Counted from the first letter of the stretch, positions 36,918-46,050 are shown. The stretch is DNA of 64,000 bases from Massilia sp. 9096 (GCF_000745265.1 NZ_JQNN01000001.1:186001-250000), one strand, 5' to 3'. Program-made: numbers and translations. Notes: generated by a model from the letters alone, not told the origin.

Positions 36918-37658
36918 CTAGACGGCGCTCAGCTCGGCGACGAAATCGTACATGTCGCCGCGGAAGTAGGAGCGGCAGAACTCGACCGCCTGGCCATCGC
37001 GCAAAAAGCCGAGGCGCTCGACGCACAGGCCGGCGTCGCCTTCCTTCGATTGCAGCAGCCTGGCCTGCTCGGCGTTGAGCAGCAGGGCCGACAGGCGCTG
37101 CAGCGCGCGCACGGGGCGGTGGCCGGACGCTTCCAGCGCCTCGTACATCGAGCTGTCGACCGCGTCCAGCGAGGGCAGGGCAAACGCGGCGATCGTCGCG
37201 TATTCGATGCACATCGGCATGTCGTCGGCGTAGCGGATCCGGTTGAAGCGGTACACCGGCGCGCCCGGCGACAGGCGCAGGCGCAGCGCTTCTTCCGGCG
37301 TCACGGTGCCTTCGGAGCGCTTGATCCAGACGCTTTTCGGAGTACGGCCGCGTGAGCGCATGTCCTCGGAAAACGAGGTCAGCTTGGCGAAGTTCTTTTC
37401 GATGCGGGTGTTGATGAAGTTGCCCGAACCCGGGCGGCGCACCAGCAGGCCTTCCTCGACCAGGCCGTCGATGGCCTTGCGCACGGTGATGCGCGAGATG
37501 TCGAGTTCGCTGGCCAGCTGGCGTTCGGCCGGCAGCGCCTCGGCCGGGCCGTACACGCCGCGCTCGATCAGCTCGCGCAGCGCGCGCTGCAGCTGCTGGT
37601 ACAGCGGCAGGTGGCTGGTGGCGGACAGGTTGTGCATCAGCTGCGCGAGAGGCGACAT
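36918..37658 (-). CDS. GntR-family (HutC/UTRA) transcriptional regulator, NagR-like candidate
   Basis: This 246-aa regulator has an N-terminal winged HTH (LPLYQQLQRALRELIERGVYGPAEALPAERQLASELDISRITVRKAIDGLVEEGLLVRRPGSGNF, about residues 18-81). A UTRA effector domain follows (about 95-240: RRYADDMPMCIEYATIAA, YFRGDMYDFVAEL). HutC/UTRA members include NagR/DasR/YvoA, which sense phosphorylated amino sugars. A TGGTAT half-site (minus strand, 37695-37700) lies 37 bp upstream of its own start. It matches the repeated motif before the GlcNAc operon at 45.96-46.07 kb, so control of that operon and itself is plausible. It is co-transcribed with the esterase gene. Confidence 0.87.
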   Translation of the reverse strand: MSPLAQLMHNLSATSHLPLYQQLQRALRELIERGVYGPAEALPAERQLASELDISRITVRKAIDGLVEEGLLVRRPGSGNFINTRIEKNFAKLTSFSEDMRSRGRTPKSVWIKRSEGTVTPEEALRLRLSPGAPVYRFNRIRYADDMPMCIEYATIAAFALPSLDAVDSSMYEALEASGHRPVRALQRLSALLLNAEQARLLQSKEGDAGLCVERLGFLRDGQAVEFCRSYFRGDMYDFVAELSAV

Positions 37659-37773
37659 CGGCGGGAGGGTGGTGGCGTGATCGAGGCGCAGATCATACCA
37701 AAAAAGGACCGCCTGCTCCTTGTCGCCCCGGCGCCGGCTTCCGGCACTGGCTTCCGGCGCTGACTTCGGGCTC

Positions 37774-38841
37774 TTACTTCTTGCGCGGATTGCCCATCCC
37801 GCGGTTGGCCGGCAGCGACTTGCCCGAGCGGATGTCGCGCACCGCCGTGCCCACCGCGCGCGCCACGTTGCGCACTTCTTCCTGGAAAGCGGTGTCCTCG
37901 TCCAGCGTCTCGTGGCTGTCGGCGTACGAGCCGTAATAGCCGACGAAGCGGTCCAGCTGCGAGGTCGGGCTGGCCGAGATCAGGCCCATCCAGTCGAGCC
38001 AGTCGGACAGCGAGCGCCGCGTCGATTCGATGCCGGCCACGTCGCCGTGCACCACCAGGCCGTAGGCGCGGCCGGCCAGGTGCTTCGGATAATCCCAGTT
38101 TTCCTCGAGCGCCTTGGCCTCCTCGGCTTTCTTGCCGTGGGTCGAGCTGGGGTCGGGGTTGCCGCCGTCGGCGCAGACCAGGCGGTCGATCATCAGCTTG
38201 AGCGTGGCCGGCACCTGGTACCAGTACACCGGGGTCAGGATGATCACGCCATGCGCCGACACCCATTTCTCGTAGATCTCGTTCATCCAGTCGTTGTTCT
38301 GGTTGAGCGAGTGGTTCGGGTAGCAGCTGCACGGCCAGTGGCACAGCGGCATGGCGGTCGAGGCGCAGGCCTTGCACGGGTGGATGTGGCGGTCGTAGTC
38401 GGAGGTCAGCAGCGAGAGGTCGAGCAGGTCCGGCTCGAAACCCTCGGCCAGCAGCAGTTCCTCGCACAGCTTGGACAGGCGCCAGGTTTTCGAGATCTCG
38501 CTCGGGCAGCTGCCGTCGTTGCGCGCCGAAGCGCAGATGATCAGGACGCGGCTCTGGGTGTCGCGGTCCATCTGGCGCGCGGCAGCGGCTTTCAGGCGGT
38601 CGCTGGCTTCTTTCCACTCGACCGAGAGATCGTAGTCGGGATCGGCGGCGCCGGGCCCGGCCTTGACGGTGACCGGCGACTTCTCGGAATTGACGTAGTT
38701 TTCCCAGGCCACCTGCTCGACCGCGGCGAGTTCCTTGCCGACTTTTTCGAAGCTGGGATTGAAGAAATTGCGCGAGAAAACCAGGCGGAATTCGTCGCGG
38801 TTGAGTTTGGCGGGCGCTTGCCCTTTGCGTACGGTGCTCAT
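37774..38841 (-). CDS. Flavodoxin-fold NAD(P)H-dependent oxidoreductase with N-terminal extension
   Basis: The start at 38841 (MSTVRKGQAPAKLN) is more likely than 38886. Of 355 aa, residues from about 98 are an NADPH-dependent FMN reductase or flavodoxin fold: VLIICASARNDGSCPSEISKTWRLSKLCEELLLAEG (FMN phosphate loop), then ILTPVYWYQVPATLKLMIDRL (isoalloxazine loop). An unusual cysteine-rich insert, CKACASTAMPLCHWPCSCYP, sits near residue 150 and could bind metal or form disulfides. The first 95 residues have no recognised domain. The substrate is unknown. Confidence 0.82.
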   Translation of the reverse strand: MSTVRKGQAPAKLNRDEFRLVFSRNFFNPSFEKVGKELAAVEQVAWENYVNSEKSPVTVKAGPGAADPDYDLSVEWKEASDRLKAAAARQMDRDTQSRVLIICASARNDGSCPSEISKTWRLSKLCEELLLAEGFEPDLLDLSLLTSDYDRHIHPCKACASTAMPLCHWPCSCYPNHSLNQNNDWMNEIYEKWVSAHGVIILTPVYWYQVPATLKLMIDRLVCADGGNPDPSSTHGKKAEEAKALEENWDYPKHLAGRAYGLVVHGDVAGIESTRRSLSDWLDWMGLISASPTSQLDRFVGYYGSYADSHETLDEDTAFQEEVRNVARAVGTAVRDIRSGKSLPANRGMGNPRKK

Positions 38842-38924
38842 GCCGGCCTTTCGATAGGGATATCGACCGATTATCGGCCCGGGCATTGGAACAGCGCGTT
38901 AGGGAACTAACATTGATAACAAAA

Positions 38925-38956
38925 AAGCGGTTCAGGCCGCGAGACCTGAACCGCTT
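38925..38956 (-). terminator. Terminator of the TPR-protein gene
   Basis: AAGCGGTTCAGG (38925-38936) pairs perfectly with CCTGAACCGCTT (38945-38956). On the minus strand a run of Ts follows (As at 38921-38926 on +). It lies 22 bp beyond the leftward stop. Confidence 0.88.
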
Positions 38957-38977
38957 CGATGATGTCGCTGAGGAAGA

Positions 38978-40321
38978 TCAGCTGGCCGAAGCGCCGCCCG
39001 TGTTCGGGTGGTTCAGCAGGATGATCCAGCAGCGCGCGATGTCGGCCGCGCCGCCCTTGCCGGTGACGCCCTGGAAGGTCTGGATCGCCTTGTCCTTCTG
39101 GCCCGCGCGCGCGTAGGCCATGCCCAGGCGCAGCTTGGCTTCGTCGGTCGACTTCAGGCTGCCCTTGGCGATACCCTGCTCGATGAAGGGGATGCCCTTG
39201 TCGAACTGGTCCATGGTGACGTAAGCCCAGCCCAGGTTGACCAGGCCGGCGCCGGTCTTCGACTTGGTGGCCGAGGCTTCGCCGCTGGCGATATTCTTGG
39301 CGTCGCTGGCGGCTTCCTTGGTGGCGCGGTCGCGCAGCTGGCGCTCGGCGGCGGCGCCCGAACCGGTGCCGAGCACGTTGGCGGCGAAGCCGGCGTCCAT
39401 GACCTTCTTGGCTTCGGTCGGGAAACCGTCCTTCAGCGCCAGTTCGGCCAGGTCGGTGTACACCTCCGGCGACATCTTCTTGACCGCGGCGAATTCGAGG
39501 CGCAGCGTGTCGGTGTCGAAGCTGCGGTCATAGCCGGCCTTGCGCAGCACGGCGCGGTTGATCAGGTCGCTCCAGTAGTCGTCGTTCGGGTAGTAGGTGG
39601 CGAGCAATTCCAGGCCGCGCATGTAGGCGGCATCGTCCTTGGCCTTGTTGGCCGACGATGCGTACATGCGCAGTTCGGCGTCGGCCGGGGTCTTGCCGGC
39701 CTTGACTTCGGCGTCCAGCTGCGGGCCCTGCATCTTGACCACGGTGGCGTAGTCGCCGCTGAAATAGTACGAACGCATCAGGCCGTTGTTGACCTGGTCG
39801 GTGTTCACGCCGCTGGCTTGCAGCTGCTTGTACAGCTCGATCGCCTTCGGATAGTTCTTGGCGTTGTAGTAGGTGGTCGCCAGCGCCAGCGTGAAGTTCG
39901 GCTTTTCGGCGTCCGACAGCTTGCCCGAGGCGAGCACGGCTTCCAGGGCGCTCTGCTGCATCTGCTCGTTGTTGGTCGCGGTGCCCAGCGACAGCTTCAT
40001 GCGGTTCACCACGTAGGTTTCATACGGGGTCTTGTCCGCGATCGCGTCGGCCTGGGTGATGCGGCTCTGCACTTCGGTGTAGTTCTTGGCGTCCATCAGC
40101 GGCTTGATCGTGGCCGGATCGAGCAGCTTGAGCAGTTCCGGACGCACGCCGTCCGGCTTCGGCTGGGCGGCGCCATTCGCGGCACCCGGGGCTTGCGGCG
40201 CGGTCGGGATGGTGGCGCTCTTCGATGCTTGTGCGGCGGCGGTCTGCGTCAGGGCAGGGGCAGCGTTCAGGCCGATGGCGGCGAGCATCAGGGCGAAGCG
40301 GGCAAGACGAATCTGGGACAT
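38978..40321 (-). CDS. Exported tetratricopeptide-repeat protein
   Basis: The ATG at 40321 starts a signal peptide (MSQIRLARFALMLAAIGLNAAPALTQTAAA, cleavage about residue 30). The frame upstream to 40600 is not coding. The 447-aa product has an Ala/Pro-rich linker and then repeated helix pairs of TPR/Sel1 type (NFTLALATTYYNAKNYPKAIELYKQL; GLVNLGWAYVTMDQFDKGIPFIEQGI; KLRLGMAYARAGQKDKAIQTFQ). It is probably a periplasmic scaffold. No enzymatic motif is present. It is a single-gene unit with a clear terminator. I see nothing notable in the 208-bp gap on its upstream side. Confidence 0.85.
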   Translation of the reverse strand: MSQIRLARFALMLAAIGLNAAPALTQTAAAQASKSATIPTAPQAPGAANGAAQPKPDGVRPELLKLLDPATIKPLMDAKNYTEVQSRITQADAIADKTPYETYVVNRMKLSLGTATNNEQMQQSALEAVLASGKLSDAEKPNFTLALATTYYNAKNYPKAIELYKQLQASGVNTDQVNNGLMRSYYFSGDYATVVKMQGPQLDAEVKAGKTPADAELRMYASSANKAKDDAAYMRGLELLATYYPNDDYWSDLINRAVLRKAGYDRSFDTDTLRLEFAAVKKMSPEVYTDLAELALKDGFPTEAKKVMDAGFAANVLGTGSGAAAERQLRDRATKEAASDAKNIASGEASATKSKTGAGLVNLGWAYVTMDQFDKGIPFIEQGIAKGSLKSTDEAKLRLGMAYARAGQKDKAIQTFQGVTGKGGAADIARCWIILLNHPNTGGASAS

Positions 40322-40529
40322 GTCAAATCCTCTATTGGTGGGGCCGTTTGATCCTGGCCCCGATACGTTCGTAAAAATGATAGTTGGCAATTTTGCCAAC
40401 ATAATCAAAGCGTGCATTTTGCCATAAAGCGGCAGCACCGGGCGCGACGATTGTGACGCAAGCCGGACTGTCCGGGATGGGTCGTTACAATGCGTTACCG
40501 CCGGACGGCCAGGGTGGCGGTCGGCGCTG

Positions 40530-42014
40530 TCAAAAGCCGGGCACCGGGCAGCGGCCGTCGGCCTCGATCTCGCCGGCCAGCCAGGCGTTGACCGCCTCAA
40601 GCGCGGGCGGCGCGAAGCCGTAGGTCATCAGGGCCGGTGCGTCGATGTCGAGCGCCTGGTAGGGGTTCCACAGCGCCAGGTGCAAATCGGGCTTGAAGGT
40701 CGCGCGCGCATGCGGACCGTAGCGGCGGCGCGAGGTCGATGCCAGTAGCGTGAAGCGGCCATCGATGGGCAGTGCGCTCCAGTCGAAGGTCTCGGCGTCC
40801 TGGAACGTGACGAGTTCGACGTCGTACAGCTTGCCGAGCGACGCGGCGATCGCGCTTGCCGGCACGCCCGCTTCCGAGACGCCGTCGCTGACCACGTCCT
40901 GGCGCGCCAGCAGGCGCACGCGCGCACGCGCGGCGGGGCGCCGCGGCTGGCCCAGCGCGCTCAGGGCGCGGCGCCAGGCTTGCGCCATCAGCGCGCGATC
41001 CTCGGGCTCGGTCAGGTAAGGCCGGGCGGCCGCTGGATAGCGCGCGGCCAGGCGGTCCAAGCGCTCCAGGCGCAGCTGGACCTCGGCCAGCGGCAGGCGG
41101 CCGTCGGCGATGGCCGCGGCGATCGCATCGAGCGTCGCTTCCTGGCTTTCGCGGCTGCCGATCGCCATCACCATGTCGGCGCCGGCCAGCAGCGCGTTCA
41201 CGGCCGCTTCGCCGACGCCGTAGCGGTGCGCGATCGCGTGCATGTCCATGCCGTCGGTGATGATCACGCCGTCGTAGCCCCATCGATCGCGCAGCAGGCC
41301 GTGCAGGATCGGGCGCGACATCGTCGCCGGATTGGCCGCATCGAGCGCCGGATAGACGATGTGCGCGGTCATCAGCGCGGGCGCCGTCGGCAGGGCGGCG
41401 CGGAACGGGGCGAACTCGAAGCGCTCCAGCTCGGCCAGCGGCTTGGCCACCGTCGGCAGGTCGCGGTGCGAGTCGACGTGGGTGTCGCCGTGGCCGGGGA
41501 AGTGCTTGACGCAGCAGGCCACGCCTTGCTCCAGGCTGCCGTCCATCCAGGCCTGGGCCAGCGCGCCGGCGCGCTCCGGATCGGCGCCGAACGAGCGCTC
41601 GGCGATGACCGGATTGAGCGGGTTGTTGTTCAGGTCCAGCACCGGCGCGAAGTTCCAGTTGAACCCCATCGCCGCGAGCGCGCGCGCCACCGCCGCGCCG
41701 ACCTCGTGCGCCAGTTGGGCATCGTCGGCCGCGCCCAGCGCCATGGCCGACGGCGGCGGCGGCACCCACAGTGCGCGCACCACGGCACCGCCTTCCTGGT
41801 CGAGCGCGATCAATGCCTGCGGCCCCATCGCCTCGCGCAGCGCGCCGGTGAAGCCGGTCAGTTGCGCCGCGTCCGTCATGTTCTGGCGGAACAGGCAGGC
41901 GCCGCGGATGCCGTTGGCGCGGATGAAAGCGGCCGTGTCGGCGTCCAGCGCGGTGCCGAACAGGCGGATCATGATCAGCTGGCCGGCCAGCCGGCGTGCA
42001 TGGTGCATCGTCAT
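40530..42014 (-). CDS. NagZ-type family 3 beta-N-acetylhexosaminidase
   Basis: This 494-aa GH3 enzyme releases terminal beta-GlcNAc. It shows ALDQEGG (about residues 71-77), KHFPGHGDTHVDSHRDLP (about 169-186, the NagZ loop with catalytic His/Asp) and IITDGMDM (about 252-258, nucleophile Asp). It is about 150 residues longer than single-domain NagZ, with a C-terminal extension. There is no signal peptide, so it acts in the cytosol, on GlcNAc-anhydro-muropeptides or chito-oligosaccharides. As last gene of the nag operon it probably supplies free GlcNAc to the kinase and deacetylase encoded upstream. Confidence 0.9.
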   Translation of the reverse strand: MTMHHARRLAGQLIMIRLFGTALDADTAAFIRANGIRGACLFRQNMTDAAQLTGFTGALREAMGPQALIALDQEGGAVVRALWVPPPPSAMALGAADDAQLAHEVGAAVARALAAMGFNWNFAPVLDLNNNPLNPVIAERSFGADPERAGALAQAWMDGSLEQGVACCVKHFPGHGDTHVDSHRDLPTVAKPLAELERFEFAPFRAALPTAPALMTAHIVYPALDAANPATMSRPILHGLLRDRWGYDGVIITDGMDMHAIAHRYGVGEAAVNALLAGADMVMAIGSRESQEATLDAIAAAIADGRLPLAEVQLRLERLDRLAARYPAAARPYLTEPEDRALMAQAWRRALSALGQPRRPAARARVRLLARQDVVSDGVSEAGVPASAIAASLGKLYDVELVTFQDAETFDWSALPIDGRFTLLASTSRRRYGPHARATFKPDLHLALWNPYQALDIDAPALMTYGFAPPALEAVNAWLAGEIEADGRCPVPGF

Positions 42015-42046
42015 AAATCGTTTATCTCATTTCAGCGCATGTGCGC

Positions 42047-42856
42047 TCAGCGCCGGCTCCAGCCGGCATCTTCCAGGGCGTTGGCCGGATCCTCGAGGCT
42101 CCAGCGGTCGGCCGTCAGGCGCACGCCGTTGACGTGGTCGGCCTCGGGCGACACCAGCCACAGCAGCGGGGCCGCGACGATGTCGGCGCGCAGCAGCTTG
42201 GAACGCACCTCCTGCGGCAGGCCGGGCGGGATCATGCCGGTGTCGGTGGCGCCGCCGGGCAGCAGGGCATTGACGGTGATGCCGCTGCCTTCCAGGTCCT
42301 GCGCCCAGATCACGGTTTCCGACTCCAGCGCCGCCTTGGACGGGCCGTAGGGCGAGAAGCCGCGGCGGCGCATGGTGTCGTGGTTCATCGAGATGTTGAC
42401 GATGCGGCCCCAGCCACCGGCCAGCATGTGCGGCACGACGGCGCGCGCCATCAGGAACGGGCCGTTGACGTTGGTGTCGATGACCATGCGCCAGGTGTCC
42501 GGCTCGACTTCCCAGAAGCGCGTCGGCTCGGTCAGGAAGCGCTCGCTGACGTATTTCATGCCGCGCCCGGCGTTGTTGACGAGGATGTCCAGGCGCCCCC
42601 AGCGCGACATCGCCAGCGCGGCCACGCGCTCGCAGTCGGCGGGCGCGCCGACGTCGGCCTGCAGCGCCAGCACGCGTTCCTCGCCGCATTCCGCGTTGGC
42701 GTCAAAGGCGACGCGCTCGACTTGCGCGCTTTCCCTGGCGGCGGTGGCGATCACGCGCGCGCCGGCGCGGGCCAGCGTCAGCGTCATTTCGCGGCCCATG
42801 CCGCGGCCGCCGCCGGTGACGACGGCGACGCGGCCGGTGAGGTGTTGTGTATCCAT
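42047..42856 (-). CDS. SDR-family oxidoreductase embedded in the nag operon
   Basis: This 269-aa classical SDR has TGGGRGMGRE (about residues 15-24), NNAG (about 96-99), and YGPSK for the catalytic Tyr/Lys. A Ser (VNISMN) lies 14 positions before the Tyr. It has 33-bp gaps on both sides, so it is co-transcribed with nag genes, although no standard GlcNAc pathway step needs an SDR. A role in oxidising or reducing a related sugar or amino sugar is a guess. The C-terminus ends without an oligomer motif I recognise. Confidence 0.88.
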   Translation of the reverse strand: MDTQHLTGRVAVVTGGGRGMGREMTLTLARAGARVIATAARESAQVERVAFDANAECGEERVLALQADVGAPADCERVAALAMSRWGRLDILVNNAGRGMKYVSERFLTEPTRFWEVEPDTWRMVIDTNVNGPFLMARAVVPHMLAGGWGRIVNISMNHDTMRRRGFSPYGPSKAALESETVIWAQDLEGSGITVNALLPGGATDTGMIPPGLPQEVRSKLLRADIVAAPLLWLVSPEADHVNGVRLTADRWSLEDPANALEDAGWSRR

Positions 42857-42889
42857 GGCGGGCTCGGTTGGCTCAGTGGCTCAGTGGGC

Positions 42890-43912
42890 TCAGTTGGTCT
42901 TGGTGACCTTGCTCAGGTGGCGCGGCTGGTCCGGATTCAAGCCGCGCGCCTGGGCCAGTTTAGCAGCCATCACATAAAAGGTCTGGATCGCCACGATCGG
43001 GTCGAGATCGGGGTTGTCCGCCACCGGCAGTTCGAGGTCGCGTCCCGCCACGTCGGCGGGCGCCGCCAGCAGCACGCGCGCGCCGCGTCCGCGCATCTCC
43101 TCGGCCAGCGCAACCTGGGCCGCCTGGGCCGGGCCGCGCGTGGCGAACACCAGCAGCGGGTAGCCGTCCTCGATCAGCGCCATCGGTCCGTGCTTGATCT
43201 CGGCGCCGGAAAAGGCTTCCGCCTGCAGCGCCGAGGTCTCCTTGAACTTCAGCGCCGCCTCCAGCGCGATCGGAAAACCGATGCCGCGTCCGACCACCAT
43301 GATGTTGCGCGCCGGGGCCAGCACGTCGATGGCGGCCGACCAGTCCACCTGGGTGGCGGCGCGCAGCGCGTCGGGAAGACGCGCCAGGCCATCGCGCAAT
43401 GCGTCGTCGTCCTGCCATTCGGCGACCAGGCGCGCGCCGGCGGTGAGACTGGTGATGAAGCTCTTGGTGGCGGCCACGCTTTTCTCCTTGCCGGCGCGTA
43501 GCGGCATGGCCCATTCGGCGGCCTGCGCCAGCGGCGAATCGATCTCGTTGACCAGTGCGACCGTGGTGGCGCCGCCCTCGCGGAAGTAACGGATCGGCTC
43601 GACCACGTCCGGGCTCTGGCCCGATTGCGAGACCGAGATCGCCAGCAGGCCCTCGCTGGCCAGCGGCGCCTTGTACAAGGTCACCAGCGACATCGGCAGC
43701 GAGGTCACCAGGCGGCCCAGGCGCGCCATGATCAGGTAGGCCAGGTAGCCGCAGGCGTGGTCCGAGCTGCCGCGCGCGACCGTCACGGCGTTGTGGAAGC
43801 TGGTCGAGCGCAGCGTGGCGCCGAGCTGGGCGTAACGCCCGGTGTCGTCGGCGAGCTGTCCGGCGACGCAATCGGCGGCGGACAAGGCTTCTTCAAGCAT
43901 CATCGAGTTCAA
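42890..43912 (-). CDS. nagB2: SIS-domain glucosamine-6-phosphate deaminase (NagB-II type)
   Basis: This 340-aa protein has two SIS domains, like the isomerase half of GlmS but without glutaminase. It carries RGSSDHACGYLAYL, SVSQSGQSPDVVEP (phosphate-binding Ser cluster, about residues 93-106), GRGIGFPIALEAALKFKETS, and EAFSGAEIKHGPMALIEDG with the catalytic Glu/Lys/His group. It ends in KVTKTN, as GlmS-like proteins do. It converts GlcN-6-P to fructose-6-P and ammonia in GlcNAc catabolism. Its start overlaps the nagA stop by 20 bp, indicating coupled translation. Confidence 0.88.
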   Translation of the reverse strand: MNSMMLEEALSAADCVAGQLADDTGRYAQLGATLRSTSFHNAVTVARGSSDHACGYLAYLIMARLGRLVTSLPMSLVTLYKAPLASEGLLAISVSQSGQSPDVVEPIRYFREGGATTVALVNEIDSPLAQAAEWAMPLRAGKEKSVAATKSFITSLTAGARLVAEWQDDDALRDGLARLPDALRAATQVDWSAAIDVLAPARNIMVVGRGIGFPIALEAALKFKETSALQAEAFSGAEIKHGPMALIEDGYPLLVFATRGPAQAAQVALAEEMRGRGARVLLAAPADVAGRDLELPVADNPDLDPIVAIQTFYVMAAKLAQARGLNPDQPRHLSKVTKTN

Positions 43913-45005
43913 CGGCTTCTCCTTCGATCGTGACGGCTTTGAGATTGAGGTTGCGGTCCAGGACCACGAAGTCGGCGAAGCAGCCCGGGGCCAGGCGCCC
44001 GCGCCGCGTTTCGCCGAGATAGTCGGCGGCGTTGGTCGACACCCGGCGCGAGGCGTCCGCCAGGTCCAGGCCGATCGCCACCAGGTTGCGCAGCGCCTGG
44101 TCCATGGTCAGCGTACTGCCGGCCAGGGTGCCGTCGCCGAGGCGCACGCCGCCCATGCACTTGTGCACCACCTGGCGGCCCAGCATGTACTCGCCATCCG
44201 GCATGCCGGCGGCGGCGGTCGAATCGGTCACGCAATACAGGTGCGGGATGCAGCGCAGCGCGGTCCTGATCGCGCCCGGGTGCACGTGCAGCAGGTCCGG
44301 GATGATCTCGGCGTATTGCGCATGCGCGAGCGCGGCGCCGACCATGCCGGGATTGCGGTGATGCAGGCCGGGCATGGCGTTGAACAGGTGGGTGAAGCCG
44401 TGCGCGCCGTGTTCGAGCGCGGCGACGCCGTCTTCGTACGAGCCGGTGGTGTGGCCGATCTGCACGCGCATGCCGGCGTCCGCCATCCGGCGCACCAGCT
44501 GCAGGTGGCCGTCCATCTCCGGCGCCACCGTCACCAGGCGCAGCGGGGCCTGGGCGTCGAAGCGTTTGACTTCGTCGAAACGGGCTTCGCGCGCGAACGG
44601 CGGCTGGGCGCCCAGCTTGCCCGGGTTGATGTACGGGCCTTCCAGGTGCACGCCGAGGATGCGCGCCTCGTTGCGGCCGCGTTCGCGGCAGGCGGTGCCG
44701 ACCGCGGCCAGCGCGCGGTCGATGTCTTCCAGCGGCGCGGTCATCGTGGTGGCCAGCAGGCTGGTGGTGCCGTGGCGCGCGTGCAGGCGTGCGATCACGT
44801 GCGCGGCGTCGCCGCCTTCCATCATGTCGCGCCCGCCGCCGCCGTGCACGTGCAGGTCGATGAAGCCGGGCAGGATGTAGTCGTCGCCGTTGGACGCGGG
44901 GTCCGCAGCATCGCCTTCGATGGCGGCGATGGTGTCCGGTTCGCCCGGCACGCACTGCAATCGGCCGTGGATCCAGCCGTCCGGGGTGAGGATGTTGCCT
45001 TTCAT
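43893..45005 (-). CDS. nagA: N-acetylglucosamine-6-phosphate deacetylase
   Basis: NagA removes acetate from GlcNAc-6-P. This 370-aa member of the amidohydrolase superfamily has the metal-binding pair H52/H54 in LPGFIDLHVHGGGG. The metal Glu is in LGVHLEGPYINPGKLGAQP (about residue 122) and the His ligands in QIGHTTGSYEDG and HLFNAM. The catalytic Asp is in CVTDSTAAAG (about residue 260). Its ATG overlaps the stop of the kinase gene by 4 bp, and its end overlaps the deaminase gene. Confidence 0.94.
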   Translation of the reverse strand: MKGNILTPDGWIHGRLQCVPGEPDTIAAIEGDAADPASNGDDYILPGFIDLHVHGGGGRDMMEGGDAAHVIARLHARHGTTSLLATTMTAPLEDIDRALAAVGTACRERGRNEARILGVHLEGPYINPGKLGAQPPFAREARFDEVKRFDAQAPLRLVTVAPEMDGHLQLVRRMADAGMRVQIGHTTGSYEDGVAALEHGAHGFTHLFNAMPGLHHRNPGMVGAALAHAQYAEIIPDLLHVHPGAIRTALRCIPHLYCVTDSTAAAGMPDGEYMLGRQVVHKCMGGVRLGDGTLAGSTLTMDQALRNLVAIGLDLADASRRVSTNAADYLGETRRGRLAPGCFADFVVLDRNLNLKAVTIEGEAVELDDA

Positions 45006-45901
45006 TGCGGATCCTTGTCCAGTTCAAGCCATATCATCTTCAGGGCGCCGGCAGCCGAGTCGCCTTCGGGCGCGCGCGCGCGCGCGGCCAGGGCCGGCGG
45101 CAGCCAGTCTCGCAGCGCCCCGCCGAGGCCGCCGCACAGCGCCAGCGGCAGCGTCCCGGTGGGGTCGAGCGCGTGCGCGACGGCGCCGATTTCCTCGCCG
45201 GCCGCCTGCAGGATGGCGCGTGCGGCCGGGTCAATCGCATGGTGCAGCGCGAGCGGCGCCAGGGTGGCGTAATCGGTCTGGGTGGCGCGGCCGAGCCAGA
45301 CCTGGATCGCGTCGCGGTTGCCGCCGCAGGCTTGGATCACGGCGTGGGCGAACGGGCCCGGGGCGGCGCGCCCGTCCAGCACTTTTTGCGCCAGGCCGAT
45401 GGCGCGCAGGCCGATCCAGCCGCCGCTGGCTTCGTCGCCGGCCGGGAAGCCCCAGCCGCTGACTTCGTGGCGCGAGCCGTCCGGCCGCCAGACCTCGCCG
45501 ACGCTGCCGGTGCCGATCGCGACGATCGCGCCCGGCCGGCCGCCGTGCGCACCCATCAGCGTGGTGAAGCCGTCGGACTCCAGCCGCAGCGCGCCGTAGC
45601 CGGGATCGGCGGCGGCGAATTCGCGCGCCCATGCCTTGTTGTGCACGCCCGCCAGGCCGAGGCCGATGGCGATGCGCGCCGGCGGCGGCGGTTCGACGCC
45701 GGCCGCGCCGAACGCCTTGGCGACGCCGTCCCGCACCGCGGCCCAGGCCGGCGCGATACCGAGGCCGAGGCCGGACGGGCCGCTGGCGGCCGTGGCCAAC
45801 TCCTGAACCTGGCCTTGCGCGTCCGCGCGCGCGAGACGCACGCGCGTGCCGGTGCCGCCGCCGTCGACGCCGACGAGATAATCGATGGATGAAATGCGCA
45901 T
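45002..45901 (-). CDS. BadF/BadG-type N-acetylglucosamine kinase
   Basis: This 299-aa ASKHA-fold kinase begins with the ATP-binding DYLVGVDGGGTGTRVRLA (about residues 7-24). It continues with IAIGLGLAGVHNKAW, IVAIGTGSVGEVW (phosphate-2 loop) and the adenosine motif LPLALCGGLGGALRD. It phosphorylates intracellular GlcNAc (or glucosamine) to the 6-phosphate, feeding NagA. As first gene of the operon, it implies that this organism imports unphosphorylated GlcNAc rather than using a PTS. No transporter is in the operon. Confidence 0.88.
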   Translation of the reverse strand: MRISSIDYLVGVDGGGTGTRVRLARADAQGQVQELATAASGPSGLGLGIAPAWAAVRDGVAKAFGAAGVEPPPPARIAIGLGLAGVHNKAWAREFAAADPGYGALRLESDGFTTLMGAHGGRPGAIVAIGTGSVGEVWRPDGSRHEVSGWGFPAGDEASGGWIGLRAIGLAQKVLDGRAAPGPFAHAVIQACGGNRDAIQVWLGRATQTDYATLAPLALHHAIDPAARAILQAAGEEIGAVAHALDPTGTLPLALCGGLGGALRDWLPPALAARARAPEGDSAAGALKMIWLELDKDPQ

Positions 45902-45930
45902 GCGTGCCCTTGTGCCTGGAAGGTCAGGGC

Positions 45931-45959
45931 ACTATAGGAGCGCGGTGTAGGGTTGTCAA
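45931..45959 (-). promoter_or_regulatory. sigma70 promoter of the nag operon
   Basis: On the minus strand a perfect TTGACA (45954-45959) and TATAGT (45931-45936) are exactly 17 bp apart. The -10 is 30 bp upstream of the kinase start codon. Confidence 0.85.
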
Positions 45960-45961
45960 CA

Positions 45962-45977
45962 GGTATTTAACTGGTAT
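45962..45977 (-). promoter_or_regulatory. Candidate NagR-type operator, proximal copy
   Basis: GGTATTTAACTGGTAT lies directly upstream of the -35 element of the nag promoter. It holds two GGTAT half-sites in direct orientation. It matches the distal copy at 46051-46067 apart from one extra base there. TGGTAT-type half-sites are known for NagR/YvoA-class GntR regulators (from memory). Confidence 0.65.
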
Positions 45978-46050
45978 TGATGGCGGGTAGGAAGATGACA
46001 GTTTTGTGACGGAGTCTCTCGAGGTTGCGTGCAATACGACACCGTGGATT

